From Plectosphaerella cucumerina (lineage: Eukaryota > Ascomycota > Sordariomycetes > Glomerellales > Plectosphaerellaceae): a DNA stretch of 64,000 nucleotides. Made by a program: the position numbers and the translations under genes. Each line of letters starts with the position of its first letter. Within the stretch, counting starts at the first letter, position 1. Below are positions 35,202 through 46,466 of this stretch, piece by piece. The stretch is from the NCBI GenBank assembly GCA_020746995.1, contig JAGPXD010000004.1, positions 3,844,001 through 3,908,000 of the forward strand, in the 5' to 3' direction. The notes beneath the pieces were generated by a model. The model did no database searches. It was not told where the DNA came from and saw only the letters and a program-made list of their open reading frames with translations.

Positions 35202-37805
35202 CTAGTCCTCAATGTCATCATCGCTGAGCACCAGCCCCTGCACCGCCAACCCAGCCACCGAACCATCACTCCTCGTCCGTATCCTCGCCGCCTTCTTCCT
35301 CGGCGACGAGTCCTCCGATGGCTTGTCCGTCGCCCACGCCTCGCCCGTCAACGGCACGGCGTCGTCCCCGAGCGCCTCGTCCCCAGACTCGTCTCCCGTC
35401 TGCTGGCCTCCGATACCCGTGAACGAGACGACCTTCTCGATATCCCGTGCCTTCATCGAGTGGAACGCGCCCCTCCGTCCACGAGCGATCTGCGCCATGT
35501 AGGGAAGCCGGTCGAGCAGCATCTCCCTCCGCGCCGCGCTGCCAAGGGACAGCAGCGGCGCCGCTCCGGTATCTTCCCCCTCTTGCTGTTGCGTGCTGTT
35601 CGGTGTGCTTTTAGCTCGTCTCGCCGCGAGCCAGTTGTCGTTGTTAACTGGTTTGGCTCGTCGGAACGCTGCCGCACCCTGCGTGAGATCTTTCCTGGGC
35701 GCGCTCTCCTCCCCCTTCAGCAGACTCGTGGACCAGTGGTCGACAAGGCCTTCGAGTTCCTCCTTGGTCCTCCACAGCTTGATGCTCGTCGGGTAGAACA
35801 TTTTGAACGCATCGGTCGCTTTACCGCCGGCCGGGGCCTTGCGGTGGACCGGAGACGGGAGCGAGAAGAGCAAGCCGCGAACTGCGACTTGATACGCCAT
35901 CTCGTCCTGGCGCAGTAGATGGCTTCCGGAATCCTTGCCGGTGTAGCCTTTTCCGCCGAAGAAGATGTCCCAAGACGGGGACATGAGGTCGCTCTCTGAG
36001 AGGTATTCGATGCATCCGTTCAGGTGGTCCATCGCCGAGAGGGACCAGCTGTTGGGGTTCCAGCTCTGGCAGGAAAGTGCGTAGTTCTCGTGAAGGGCAG
36101 ACACAAACGTGTGCACGTCTGTCCCCGTCTCATCCATCAGGCTGTCGACAGAGACCTGCGACTGCTGAGGCCGGACAAAGCGCGCCAGATGATCAGGCAC
36201 TTCCTCCGAAACGTACCCTGCTGGCAAATCGTCCCTCTTGTTGTACACGACCTTGCCCACGGCGTGAAAGATGCCCAGACTCGCTTCGCGCTGGGAGACC
36301 ATCTCGAGACTCTCCGTCTCCGACTTTGTCAGGCCAATGGCATTCTTGGCGTTCCTCGTCTGCTTCGTGAACATGACCTTGGCGCCCCAGTCGGCATCTA
36401 GGTCGCCCTTCAAGCAGAGAAACTCGAGTGCCGAGACCGCGCTCCGGATGTCCCCAATCTCCCCCAGCTTCTTGAGCACCAGCGGGCCAGGCGTCCTCTT
36501 GCGGCCAGACTTGCGCGCCTCCTTTGCCACAACGAGCTCCAGCGCCTTTGCGAGGATCGATGGCGCGATTGCGTTGAACTCGATGACGCGGGCTCCGGGA
36601 TGGCGGAGGATCTCGGGGCCGAGCAGGCGGTGGGCTGTGAAGCTATCTGCCGAGGCCGATGTCGTCGTGAGGAGGGTCTCGGAGATGATCATGACCACCG
36701 GCGTGATCGACTGGCTCGAGGACTGCCGCCCGAAGTTGGCCAGGCTCGGGGTGTTGGAGGCCAGATACCCCAGGATAGTATTCCGAAACGAAGTCAGGGC
36801 CGTGGACGACCGGGCAAAGGTGTTCGGAAACTCTTCGATGAGGATGATGCGTTTGACGTTTGGCGACTGTTGTTGGGAAGAAGCGGTACTGGACGGTTCT
36901 GAAGTCGTCAAGTCGACGTCCAGCTGGCCAAACTTGCCGCCCCGGCCCATGAACTCCTGGAACTGCGCCGACGCCGACGAATACCCCATGTTGGCGTTCA
37001 TTGACCCAGCGGGGTTCCTCCACTCCAGCAGCTCGCAGCCCAGGTCCCTTGCCAGCAATCTCATGGTCGTGGTCTTGCCTGACCCCGCGGCGCCCTTGAG
37101 CAGCAGAAGCCTCTGCCGGAGTCGTCCGCCGAGGACGTCTTCCAGCCACTTGCGCACATCTGCCACTTTTCTCTTGTGTACGGATAGCTCCTCGAGATTC
37201 GTAGGTCCGAATCGCTCCGACCAGGGTCGCAGGTCGTCGTCCAGCGACGCCGTTGGTGCGGCCGGTCGTGGCGGTCTCAGGAACTTTGAGCTCGAGCTGA
37301 CGGTCGACGCCGCGATAGCCTGTGACCCATCTCTCGCTCTTTTTCGTGCATTCTGTCCGACAAAACTGGAGCTGCTAGCTTTCTTGTCCGCCACGATATC
37401 GTCATCGTCGTCGTCGATCGGGTCGCTGACAATATCGTCGTCTAGGATGATGGGGGTTGTCGGTTTGGCGGTTCTCGCAGCAGCAGCCGACTGTGCCTGT
37501 CGGGAGAAGAGTGTCAAGATGTTCCCCGATTTTCCCTTTTCCTGATCCTTCCCACGCTGGCCGGCGCTCTTCTTCTTCTCGGGGCTGGCAGTCGCGCTGC
37601 GGTTGCGCGAGGATTGTGTGGTCGGCGGCCTGCTGCGTGCCTTGACGGGGCTCGGGGATGCTGTGGGAGCTCGGCTAGGGGATCCATTCGAATTAGGCGA
37701 GGAGAAAAGGTAGTTTGCGAGGGTGTTTTGCTGTCGCGGCTTGGGGCTCTCGTCGTCTGAGTCGGCCAAGGCCGTCGTCTTTCGACGTTTGTTGGATGGT
37801 GCCAT
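35202..37805 (-). CDS. RAD17: Checkpoint clamp loader subunit Rad17 (Rad24 in budding yeast)
   Basis: Rad17 with Rfc2-5 loads the 9-1-1 clamp at damaged or stalled DNA. This is a single exon of 867 residues from the ATG at 37805; the frame stays open a little further upstream but has no earlier ATG. After a disordered N-terminus, DLRPWSERFGPTNLEELSVHKRKV marks the start of the conserved region. The Walker A motif is KGAAGSGKTTTM (about 237-248) and the Walker B-like motif is IILIEEFPNTF. The AAA+ module and helical domains follow. The C-terminus ends in an acidic LSDDDIED tail. Residues 26-33 (QNTLANYL) resemble a PCNA/clamp-binding peptide. The 3' end faces the U2 gene, 250 bp away. Confidence 0.92.
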   Translation of the reverse strand: MAPSNKRRKTTALADSDDESPKPRQQNTLANYLFSSPNSNGSPSRAPTASPSPVKARSRPPTTQSSRNRSATASPEKKKSAGQRGKDQEKGKSGNILTLFSRQAQSAAAARTAKPTTPIILDDDIVSDPIDDDDDDIVADKKASSSSFVGQNARKRARDGSQAIAASTVSSSSKFLRPPRPAAPTASLDDDLRPWSERFGPTNLEELSVHKRKVADVRKWLEDVLGGRLRQRLLLLKGAAGSGKTTTMRLLARDLGCELLEWRNPAGSMNANMGYSSASAQFQEFMGRGGKFGQLDVDLTTSEPSSTASSQQQSPNVKRIILIEEFPNTFARSSTALTSFRNTILGYLASNTPSLANFGRQSSSQSITPVVMIISETLLTTTSASADSFTAHRLLGPEILRHPGARVIEFNAIAPSILAKALELVVAKEARKSGRKRTPGPLVLKKLGEIGDIRSAVSALEFLCLKGDLDADWGAKVMFTKQTRNAKNAIGLTKSETESLEMVSQREASLGIFHAVGKVVYNKRDDLPAGYVSEEVPDHLARFVRPQQSQVSVDSLMDETGTDVHTFVSALHENYALSCQSWNPNSWSLSAMDHLNGCIEYLSESDLMSPSWDIFFGGKGYTGKDSGSHLLRQDEMAYQVAVRGLLFSLPSPVHRKAPAGGKATDAFKMFYPTSIKLWRTKEELEGLVDHWSTSLLKGEESAPRKDLTQGAAAFRRAKPVNNDNWLAARRAKSTPNSTQQQEGEDTGAAPLLSLGSAARREMLLDRLPYMAQIARGRRGAFHSMKARDIEKVVSFTGIGGQQTGDESGDEALGDDAVPLTGEAWATDKPSEDSSPRKKAARIRTRSDGSVAGLAVQGLVLSDDDIED

Positions 37806-38290
37806 TGGAGACGATCGGCACGCGACGGTAGCCGTCAATGACTAGGGCGTCGGGCGAGGGGTATGTTCATGGCATCGGCGGGGGTTTTCGGTGGGTTTCC
37901 CTGGGAGCTCGAGGCGACGCGCAGATGTGGTGTACCTGGTAATTGTGATGGCAGCCTTGCCGTTCAGCTTCAGTCAGCGTGATGGACCCGTCGCGGCGGA
38001 CCGCTGTGACCGTGCTGAGCGTGGAGGTGCCACCCCGGCCAATGGTGCGGGGCCCTGACATTTCAGGCGTGTCACTTCACAGTGTTTGCACCTGCCATGC
38101 TGCCAGAAATACTTCCTCTCGATGTACGAAGATTGACTGCAATAAATGAACAATCACCAGCTTTGGGCCTTGTACAATTTTGGGTCATTATGTTGCAATA
38201 TTGCAATATGCCATGCTACAATATTCAGCCTTGATATGAGTGCAGGTAATCGTGAGCTTCGAGACCAGTCATCAACCGTTCATCACACTC
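37806..38290. other. Spacer between RAD17 and the questin-oxidase-like gene
   Basis: This 485 bp spacer lies between the 5' end of RAD17 and the 3' end of the next minus-strand gene. A relatively AT-rich stretch at 38130-38240 with repeated TTGCAATAT-like words probably belongs to the 3' UTR of the questin-oxidase-like gene. Nothing else was recognised. Confidence 0.5.
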
Positions 38291-39616
38291 CTAATTGAAC
38301 ACCCAACCATGGAAGTTATCAGCAAACGTCACCGCCGCCGCAAGATACCGATCATGGACATCTCCCCACGTCCTCGCAGCCTCCTTGATCGCCCGAATCG
38401 CTACAACAGTCAGCATCAAACATCTTCCAACAAGCAGAGACACAACATACCTTTCACATAGTGCGCATCAGTAGCATGCACCGAGTTGATAGCCTGCGAC
38501 TCAACCCACGTCCAGCTCCGCCCCTTCAGGTCCGAATCGACATTGTCCGGGTCAACCTGCGGGCGCAAGTGCGCAATGTACACCGCCAGTGCGAGGAGCC
38601 ACCAGCCCCGAACAAGCGGGACATGGAACTTGGCCGGAATAAACGGCAACAAGATCCTAATGGCGTGGCTGGTGGTGAGCAGATGGACGATGAAGAAGCT
38701 GTACGCATGCGTCCCGGGCTTCACTGTCGCGACGAGGAGCGCGACGGCAGCTTCCTGCGACTTTTCGAATTGCTTGATCGGGTCCTTGACGTCCCATGCG
38801 TTCCAGTACTCCATGACGAGGTCCTCGTGCTTCTCGAAGAGCTTGTCGACGTTGGAGAAGCCAGGTTCTTCGAATAGCCTGTCGAAGCGCTTGTCGTTGG
38901 CGACCTTGTCGAGGATCTCGAGCGGGGAGGTTGATCGCCAGGCAGAGGGTTTGGTGAAATTCTTATCGTCGAGGTACTTGTGGAGGTAGTTGTACTGCAC
39001 TGCTGTCAGGGTGAGGGCTTCCATGGCAATGTCCTTTGAGTTCATCTCGTAGGCGTATCCGAGGTGGATGAGGGGGTGGCCGACTGTGAGGGGTTAGCAC
39101 AACACGCAGCCATCGGATTCCGGGAAACATACGTCCGCCAAAAACACCATTGATGAGAGGCTCCTTTCCAGTGAACAGAAAGTGATTCGTGACCTTCCGC
39201 CAGTCATAAGAGAACTCCAGGGCAAGGTTATCCTCGAAAAAGTCGAGAAACCCCCTCTGGTACTCCTTTTCGCCCAAAAAGTCCCGCCAATCATCCTCGG
39301 TGACTTCCGCAGGGGCGTCCTGCCACGGCTCGAGCTCCTTGGCCTCAACCTCGTAGATGTCGTGCAGCTGCTTCTCGGTGGCGCCAAGGAGGTAGGCCGA
39401 GGAGAGGATGTGCGGGGTGTGGTTGTCGAATTGCAGGTTGTGGTAGACGACGGAGTGATTGGCGTGGTTGCCCTTGATGAGGTGCTTCAGACACCTGGCG
39501 CGGCGGCCTTGGGCTGTTTCGACATCGTGGACGTCGACGGGTGGCAAGTCGATGCTCTGGACGTCATCGCCGACCAGCCGGTTGACGATGGGGATGTAGG
39601 AGAGCAGGGAGGCCAT
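38291..39616 (-). CDS. Questin-oxidase-like protein (AflY/GedK family)
   Basis: Exons are 39616-39133, 39083-38451 and 38400-38291, giving 408 residues; both introns (49 and 50 nt) use GTATGT donors. Family features are HLIKGNHANHSVVYHN, HILSSAYLLGAT near the N-terminus, GKEPLINGVFGGLGHPLIHLGYAYE across the first junction, and a C-terminal TWGDVHDRYLAAAVTFADNFH. Relatives act in polyketide pathways as Baeyer-Villiger-type or ring-cleaving oxygenases (AflY in aflatoxin, GedK on questin). No polyketide synthase or other pathway gene lies nearby, so this copy may be a stand-alone paralogue with an unknown substrate. An upstream in-frame ATG at 39706 exists, but 39616 has the better context (AAC ATG G). 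Confidence 0.85.
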
Positions 39617-41000
39617 GTTAAATTCTGCTGAAATCTGATAGAGGTGGTGATCTTGGCGAAATTCTGATCTGTGTCGTCGAATTTTCACTCGATCCTTCAA
39701 CTTCATGCGAACGTCAGATGATGTTCAGTGAGCTGCCTCTGACATGTTGGGCTCGCTCTCAACGGTTACGGATCCCGGAGCTTGTCAGTGAGGTGACAGT
39801 GCTGGTCCGAGCGTCTCGGACCCCGCCCTGCCCGCCGGCGAGCGCACTTGCCGACAGCTGCCTCCGACTGCGCCGTCGATCACTCCATGCCCAACCACCA
39901 CCATGGTCTCGCGGGGAGAAGTCGTGAAAAGGACATGGCAAGATGGTAGTCTGTCGTGACTTTTCATGGCGGTAAGCAAGATGAGGGGCAGATAGCTACC
40001 TTTCTTAAAAGCCGAGGAACGTGTGATCCCAGCGTCACACAGCCCCACGCAGACGAAACCATCTTAGGCCATCTGTTTGTCCTTTCGTCCATCCCGTGAT
40101 CATCAGGAAGAGAGGGGGTTGATTCTGATCTCCGTGCCTTTCGCGCGCAAGCCGAGCTGCCCGGGCAGTTTTGTTTCGGTTGTCGCGCCCGCGGCCGCGC
40201 TCCAAGACCGGGCTCCCTTGACTTTAAGAGAGAGGAAGAGGGGGGGGAACAAGGCATATTCCATCCGACCCCGGACGATACCACGCAACGGTACCATCTC
40301 CCTTCCAGCGCCCTCCGTCGGCCGATACGACAGCCAGCTTACTGCTCCACCTCACCTCGAGACGGAGACTCAGCCGAGAATGTCACGAGCCTGTCCGACC
40401 TGACAAAAAGCATCCCCTCCTTCTTCCCACCTCCCACCTCCCACCTCCCCACGAGTTCGCCGAAGCCCGTGTACGAATAGGCAAGCAAGGTAGAGGGGGG
40501 GGCTTACCCAAGAGACCGGGTCGGAGGTCCTCTAATCTTACTCGAGGGGGCCCTGGTCGCTGCTAGTACCCCAAATACCGCCCAGCTGGAGAAACCTCGT
40601 GAGCCGGGCATGGAACGTCTCTTGGATCTGCGCAAACCGGCCCTCTCCCTCTCTCTCACCGCAACTCTCGCATAGTGGCATGTCCCAGAAAGGCCACCGG
40701 GGTGGTAAAGACCCTAAGACCCAAAGTGTAGGTTCGGATGGATTCCGGCTAGGCATACGGGTACAGTAGTCTGGCAGCCGGCCCCGTTGCGTGCCGTCCA
40801 CCTTAACCCAGGTTGGCCGGGCTAACCGTCGACCGTCGGCGGATAGATTACGAGTTCGGAGGAGGGAGGTGGGAAGCTGAGCATGTCGTTCGGATTTACT
40901 GGAAAGACAGGACATGGGTTAATGGAGGTGCACATCTTTCCAACTCGCGATATGTCTTTTGCGTAAGGTGCGCGGTCGTTCCTTCCCAAACTTCCAACTT

Positions 41001-41029
41001 GCCCTGCCTGCCTGCCTGCCTGCCTGCCC
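41001..41029 (+). repeat. CCTG tetranucleotide microsatellite
   Basis: About five consecutive CCTG/CTGC units with a small interruption at each end. It lies in the spacer, not in any recognised gene. Confidence 0.7.
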
Positions 41030-41092
41030 TGCTGATGCTCTTTCCCTCACGGCGCCCCTGCCCCCTGTGTGGGGTCCCTGAGAATGGAAGCT

Positions 41093-41114
41093 CCCCCCCC
41101 CCCCCCCCCCCCCC
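41093..41114 (+). repeat. Uninterrupted run of 22 cytosines
   Basis: A homopolymer C tract in the spacer before the Zn2Cys6 gene, following a (CCTG)n tract some 65 bases upstream. Its true length is uncertain because sequencing and assembly handle such runs poorly. Confidence 0.85.
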
Positions 41115-41776
41115 TCAGACGGGGCAGCACCCCTGTCCACCGACCCAAGCGATCGGGTCGCGAACTTGCCCACGCATCGTGGTCAATTCTGGTGAGCGGA
41201 CTACATACCATTGGCTGCAGCAGGTACCCACAACGACGAATTGGCCAACCACAGCATCGGATCTCACCGAAGAACGTCGCTGGCGGGGCATTTCTCGTCG
41301 TCCCCTTACCCTAGGCCATACCATGCCATGGACAGGATGGACACTGCCAGGAAAAAAGCCCGATGCTCACAATGGCGGGCCGGGGCCTAGCTAGAGGAGG
41401 AAGAGGGGGAACTGGACTGGACTGGACTGGACGGGAAAGGAGGGGGAAGGAAAAAGGTCCTGGCTGGAATATAATCCATTTTCTGGCCTGCTAGGCTATG
41501 GTCCCCCCCCGTCGAAACATCACCAGCTTCCCTCCTGTCCAGCTTCGTTTCTCGGTGAAGTGCCCTCCTGCGAGAAGTCAGAGAAGAAAGAGAGCAAAGG
41601 CATCAAGAAGACCCTCAGCCTCACACACCATACCATACCACACACCACCACCATCACCACACACCCCTTACCTGACATCCCATCCCATCCCCCTACCCTC
41701 CTCACCTGAACCCCCCCCCTTGTCTCGGAACGGACGTCCCATAAGCTTGTCCACCCCGACTTGCACGGATAACAAC

Positions 41777-44177
41777 ATGGCACTAGCTCCTGATGTCGAG
41801 ACGTACCTGCAAGGCGTGCCCTGGCCCCGGAGTAATGTCTTGAATGTGAACGAGGACGACCCTGTGGAACGTTACTTCGACCTCCATGCATACTACGGAT
41901 CGGACGACAACCTGAGCCTGGGCCGCTCAGACACGTCGTCGTCCGTCCTCACCCCCGGTCTCGTCAGCGACGCGACCTCCCCCTCCGTCCTCTCGGATTC
42001 GTCCTCCGCCGTCGACGTGCCCCTCGAAACGGAGCAGCTGCCGCTGGCACGCGGGAGCAGGCGTGGAGGAGGCTCCACCCGGAAGACCCTCGAGGATGCC
42101 CGGATGCAGGATGGCAACATCATCTGGCCTCAGACGGACCCCGGCCAGCGCCTCCCGCGCGACAGCACCCTCCGCCTGCCCCCTGCCGCAGCCGCAGCCG
42201 TTCCCGCCGCCGCCAATGGCAACAAGAAGAAGTCGTCGACCCGCCGCAGCCCCGGCAGCAGCAGCAGCAGCCCGCACTCCTCCTCCTCTTCGTCCTCGTC
42301 ATCCTCGTCATCCACTCGCTCTGGAGCTGCCTCTTCCTCCACCTCCAGGCACGTCAAGAACCCTGTCGAGACGGCCCAGGTCCGCAAGGTGGGCGCATGT
42401 ATCAAGTGCCGAATCGAGAAGCTCAAGTGCTCCGAGGGCGGCATCTGCCACTCCTGCGAGCACAAGTACGGCACAACCCTGTGTGAGCGCACATGCCTGC
42501 GCAAGACCCTCGTCGAGGCTGCCAAGCACACCACCCCTGTCCGATGTAAGTCATCTCCCCCCTTTCCTGCCGCTGCCGGGCTCCGCTGGGTCGTCTTGTC
42601 TTGTTCCCCGTCGTGTCCTGTCCTGTCATGTCTGAGAGTCATCCCCTCTTCCCTGTCCCGCGTGCAGCGTAGCGTTCCCGTCCGCACCACGGGACGCACA
42701 CCGCGGGACCGGGGGAGGCACCATCCATGCCAGGACAGGGGGAGGGAACGGACGGGAGGGGGGGCCGCGGTGCGGCGCGGGAACGAAAAGGAGTGTGGGT
42801 ACAGGGGGGCTGACCACGAGACAACCTACCTAGACACCGGCATGAGTTGGGAGCAGGAGCAGCACCTCCTCAAGACCAGGTGTGCCCAGGGCAGGGGGTT
42901 CCGCCAGGTCTACCTGACCTTCTCCGAGTCGGGGGATCTGCAGGCTCCCCACCTCCAGGCAATCTTCCAGCAGTGCCGCAGCGTCGACAAGGCCACCGAG
43001 GGCATGGAGGTCTGGGCCTTCCCCCGCGAGCGCGTGCCCTCCCATGAGCAGCTCATCGGGTGGGCCGAGGGCCAGATCCGCTACGAGCGGGACAACGGCC
43101 TCAGCTTCGGCTTCGAGTCGAGTGTCGAGTTCTTCCTGATGATGTACTCCAAGGCCGACTCCACGCTCCCGCAGGTAAGGAGCCCCCCCTTCTTCCCCTT
43201 CCCCGCCGGAGCTGTTGCTGCTGCTGTCGGCGCACGCCCCCCCTTTCCGAGAAGATGAGCTGACGATGCCGTCTGGCGCAGTTTGGTTTGCTGAAGAAGA
43301 TCCACCACCTGGGGTGCATGTACAGGATCTGGCGGATGGACGAGCTCTTCTGCCGCACCTCGGACAGCCCCCACGTTCATGCCATTCCGGACATGATCAG
43401 TGCGGAGCTGCGCCAGATTGTGCGCAAGGCCCTCGAATCCCTCGAGCGGGACATCCTCGTCGAGCTCGACAAGTTCCTCAAGCCGTCCGGTATCCCCAGC
43501 AAGGCGCGGGCCCAGATGTGGGCTGGCCTGTGGCAGTTGATCTTCGTCTTCAAAGGCCTCACCAAGACCTTCCACGAGGCGGGTGATCCTATCGATGGTA
43601 AGTCGTTCCCGTTTTACTCGTACAAGTCTTGCTGCCCGAGACGCCCCCCCTTCTTCTTCATTTTTCCCCAATGGCAGATAAAAGGGGGTGGGAGGAAATC
43701 AGACTCAGCTGACCAATGCGAAACAGCGCACCCCGACTTTTACGTCTGCAGGATGGCAACCGAGGAGGTGCTGGTCGCTGTGCTGTCCTTCTATGGGAGC
43801 CACTACCGTCAGGCGAGCAACCTGCAGGTTGGGCTGGACTGCAGCGGCTTCTCGTCGAAGAAGATGTGGCACAGCCTGAACGACGCATTCCAGCGTGCCC
43901 GCCTGGACCGCGGCGCCTTTCGTGAGTTTCGACCGACCCCCATCATGCTGCCCCGTGCGCGCTGCAATTTATCCGGTTGACTGACTGACTGGGTCGGGCA
44001 GATGCGGATATCTTGGCGTCAGAGGAATACCTCGACACGCTCGTCAGGATCCTCGTCGTCGACCACGAGGTCAAGCGCCTGGGTCGCAAGCGCAACAGAA
44101 ACCGTGCCCAGCCCCATGAAATGGCCGTGTACGACAGCGATTACATCGATGATGAGGTGATGACGATGGAGTACTAG
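41777..44177 (+). CDS. Zn2Cys6-type fungal regulator of unknown target
   Basis: Exons are 41777-42545, 42834-43174, 43282-43597, 43727-43921 and 44002-44177, giving 598 residues with the frame kept at every junction. The binuclear zinc cluster has six cysteines at 208, 211, 218, 224, 227 and 236 (C-x2-C-x6-C-x5-C-x2-C-x8-C) with the basic RIEKLK between the second and third. A Ser run lies just before it. The region after the cluster (EQEQHLLKTRC, FRQVYLTFSESGDLQ) is conserved-looking but I do not recognise it, and no fungal-specific transcription factor domain is evident. DNA binding is inferred from the cluster. The start at 41777 (AAC ATG G) is preferred over an in-frame ATG at 41498. The C-terminus is acidic. 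Confidence 0.8.
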
Positions 44178-44467
44178 GCAGTCCTGGCGAATTGTCAGTC
44201 GGCTGTCAACAGCAAATCAGCACTTACCTGGCGTGTGTCAGTCAGGTCGGGCATCCCTTGGGCATCCTTCGACGCCCTCTCTCAAAAACGTCTCACGAAA
44301 TTGGCCACGACTTGCGAACGAGGAAAACGAAGCGATGCGATGAAATGAAATGAAATGAAATGACCTGCGCGGCAGAAAATTGGGGCCTGATGCTTTTTCT
44401 TGGCTGTGAATTTGGAGGGGTATCATTTGGGGGCGTTTGTTTCCTTTGGGGGACTTTCTGTCGCTTG
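44178..44467. other. Convergent 3' spacer with GAAAT repeats
   Basis: These 290 bp between the Zn2Cys6 gene and RTG2 contain both 3' UTRs. A short tandem repeat of ATGAA/GAAAT units lies at about 44338-44362. Confidence 0.55.
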
Positions 44468-46466
44468 TCACATCTCGAGTCTCTGTAATTTGGCCTTTAC
44501 CTTGGTTTCCCGCGGCTCTCCAGTGACTTTTCCGACCCGGTGGAGACGTTCCGTGATGTCGTCTGGGTTCACTCCGAGTCCTACGTCTTTGGAGACGAGC
44601 ACCGTCAGGTTGATGCGGTCCTTTCCCTTCTTCGTCTGGTCCTTGGTGGCTTCGAAGCTGGTAAGTGTTAGCCGAGGTCGCTCTCAGAACGATTTGGGGA
44701 CCGGGAGGCGGGGGAAGAATGCGATGTTGCAGCGACTCACTTGACCAGACTCGATGCGCTCTCCGCCGACTTGGGCCACACCGGCATCAGGTCGACCAGG
44801 ATGCCTGCCACGGCACCGAGGTATTCAGCCCAGAACACGGCGTGGCGGTCGGCTTTTCTGACAAGGGCCTTGAGATTCTCGTGCAGGGCAGAGTCGATGG
44901 GGCCTAGGTTGGCGCCCCATCGCGAGCACATGGCTATTCCCAGCACGGCTCGGGCCAGGTGTGTGAGCCCAGGCGCGCCTGGGTCTCGTGTGACGGCCTC
45001 GTTCAGCGAGTAGGATGCATTTGCATCGTCGTCTTCTCCGGGATGCGCCCAGATCTGCTTCGCGAAGAGAGGCCCAAGCCCAAGGGAGACGATTGTCGTT
45101 GTCTCCGAGAGGTCGACACTCGAGGGGATGGCTTTCAGAAGAATGCCAAGCACGGCTTCTGCCACGGACATATCTGACCCTGTGAGCCCACCCAGGACGT
45201 CAAGTGGATTGCTCTCCCTCATCTGCCTGGGCAGCTTCATCAGCAATGCACCGTCGCGGTTCGAGCCTGCGCAAAAGGTGGCCGTCCTGATGTTAGGAAC
45301 CGCCTCGATGAAAGACTGAACGACCTCAACGATGGCAGGGAATTGTTGCCGCCGCCGGCTCGACAGACCATAGATCTTGTCCTTGGTCTCGACGTTTGTC
45401 CGTCGCATCCGGTCCGTTTGCTTGAAGAAGTCGCCTGAGACCGAGTACGTGCCGACCGACGAAAGGGGATAGGGCTTGATGGTGTCGTTGTGCATGAGCA
45501 TGGATCCGTAGCCTCGGAAGCCGCCTCCACAGAGATATACGTCGATGCCGCCGTCTGCCCGATACGCTTCCCTGAGCGTCTGGAACCGGTCGACAAGCTT
45601 GGCGAAAGCTGCCTGCATGCTGGACCGCAGCTTATTTGTCTCGAGGGTCCTGACATCGGCAGCCTCCTGCTCCAGCACGCGGATCAGCCGCGCCGCGCCG
45701 AAAGGCATGCTTTCTCCTGCCTGGGCGGCTGCGGTTTCGTAGTCGGGCAGCGTGGTGTCGACCCATGTCATCTGGACGGAGCCACCGCCAAGGTCGAGGA
45801 AGAGCCCTCCGCGGGGTACCGCGACAAAAGACGAGCGGGAACCCATGACAGCGCCGAAGAGTGTCTCGACGGGCGGGGCGAGTACGTGAACGCCAATGTC
45901 AGCTGCCTCGCGGATGGCAGCGAGCATGACCCCGGCATTGTCAGCGCGGCGCATAGCCTCAGTCGCGAGGACGGAAAACTGCGTTGCAGGCACGCCATAC
46001 GAATCGGCTATCCGGCGAAAGCGGGCGAGTGTCTCGGCGACCTGGGCAATGGTCTCGGGAGGGAAGAGGAGAGGTCGGTCGGCATGGCGGTCATCGGTCG
46101 TCGGTGTCGCAGCAGGCGCGGGCCCGGATCCGCCGAGGGCGTCAAAGAGGCTTATGCCGGCCCGCTCGCGGTAGACGCATCGCAGGAGCCGGGTCTGAGG
46201 CGGGGTGAGGTCGGAGATGGAAAAGCGGATGCCGTTGCTGTTGGTTTGCAAGAGAGGCGGTCAGCGAAACGGCCCTTGTCCACCGGGGTAAGGAATGGTG
46301 CCCGCCCGGCCCCTTTCCCCCAATCAGCGGGGGTTGCACAACGTCTGTCTCACCTTCCCATGTCGACCAGGGCGAACAGGTGATTCGAGCAAGCCGAGTC
46401 CCAGCGCGGGAGCAGGCTCTGGAAATTGTCGAGTGTGACGACATCAGCGGCGGGTGGAGCCGACAT
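44468..46466 (-). CDS. RTG2: RTG2-like retrograde signalling protein (Ppx/GppA phosphatase fold)
   Basis: Yeast Rtg2 senses mitochondrial state and controls Rtg1/3-dependent transcription; it also belongs to the SLIK complex. Three exons are inferred: 46466-46354, 46237-44741 and 44657-44468, giving 599 residues. Exon 1 ends in FALVDMG and joins exon 2 as DMGSNGIRFSISDL, the conserved first phosphate loop; DLGGGSVQM is the second. Exon 2 would run to a stop four bases after its GTGAGT donor. The third exon adds FEATKDQTKKGKDRINLTVL and a helix rich in Glu and Lys, a C-terminal part typical of fungal homologues. Enzymatic activity (polyphosphate or ppGpp hydrolysis) cannot be judged. Convergent with the Zn2Cys6 gene. 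Confidence 0.9.

Larger units (their letters stand above)
39617..41776. other. Divergent spacer with simple repeats and a 22-base C run
   Basis: This 2.2 kb between divergent genes lacks recognisable coding sequence. It has several low-complexity tracts: CACCTCC copies at about 40430-40450, a CCTG run at about 41001-41029, a 22-base C run at 41093-41114 and four GGACT copies at about 41414-41433. The last 150 bases are a C/A-rich leader of the Zn2Cys6 gene. Confidence 0.55.

Noticed and set aside
41498..41776. N-terminal extension of the Zn2Cys6 protein from an in-frame ATG at 41498
   Set aside because: It would be a His/Pro/Ser/Thr-rich stretch from a C/A-rich leader; the ATG at 41777 has a better context and starts protein-like sequence.
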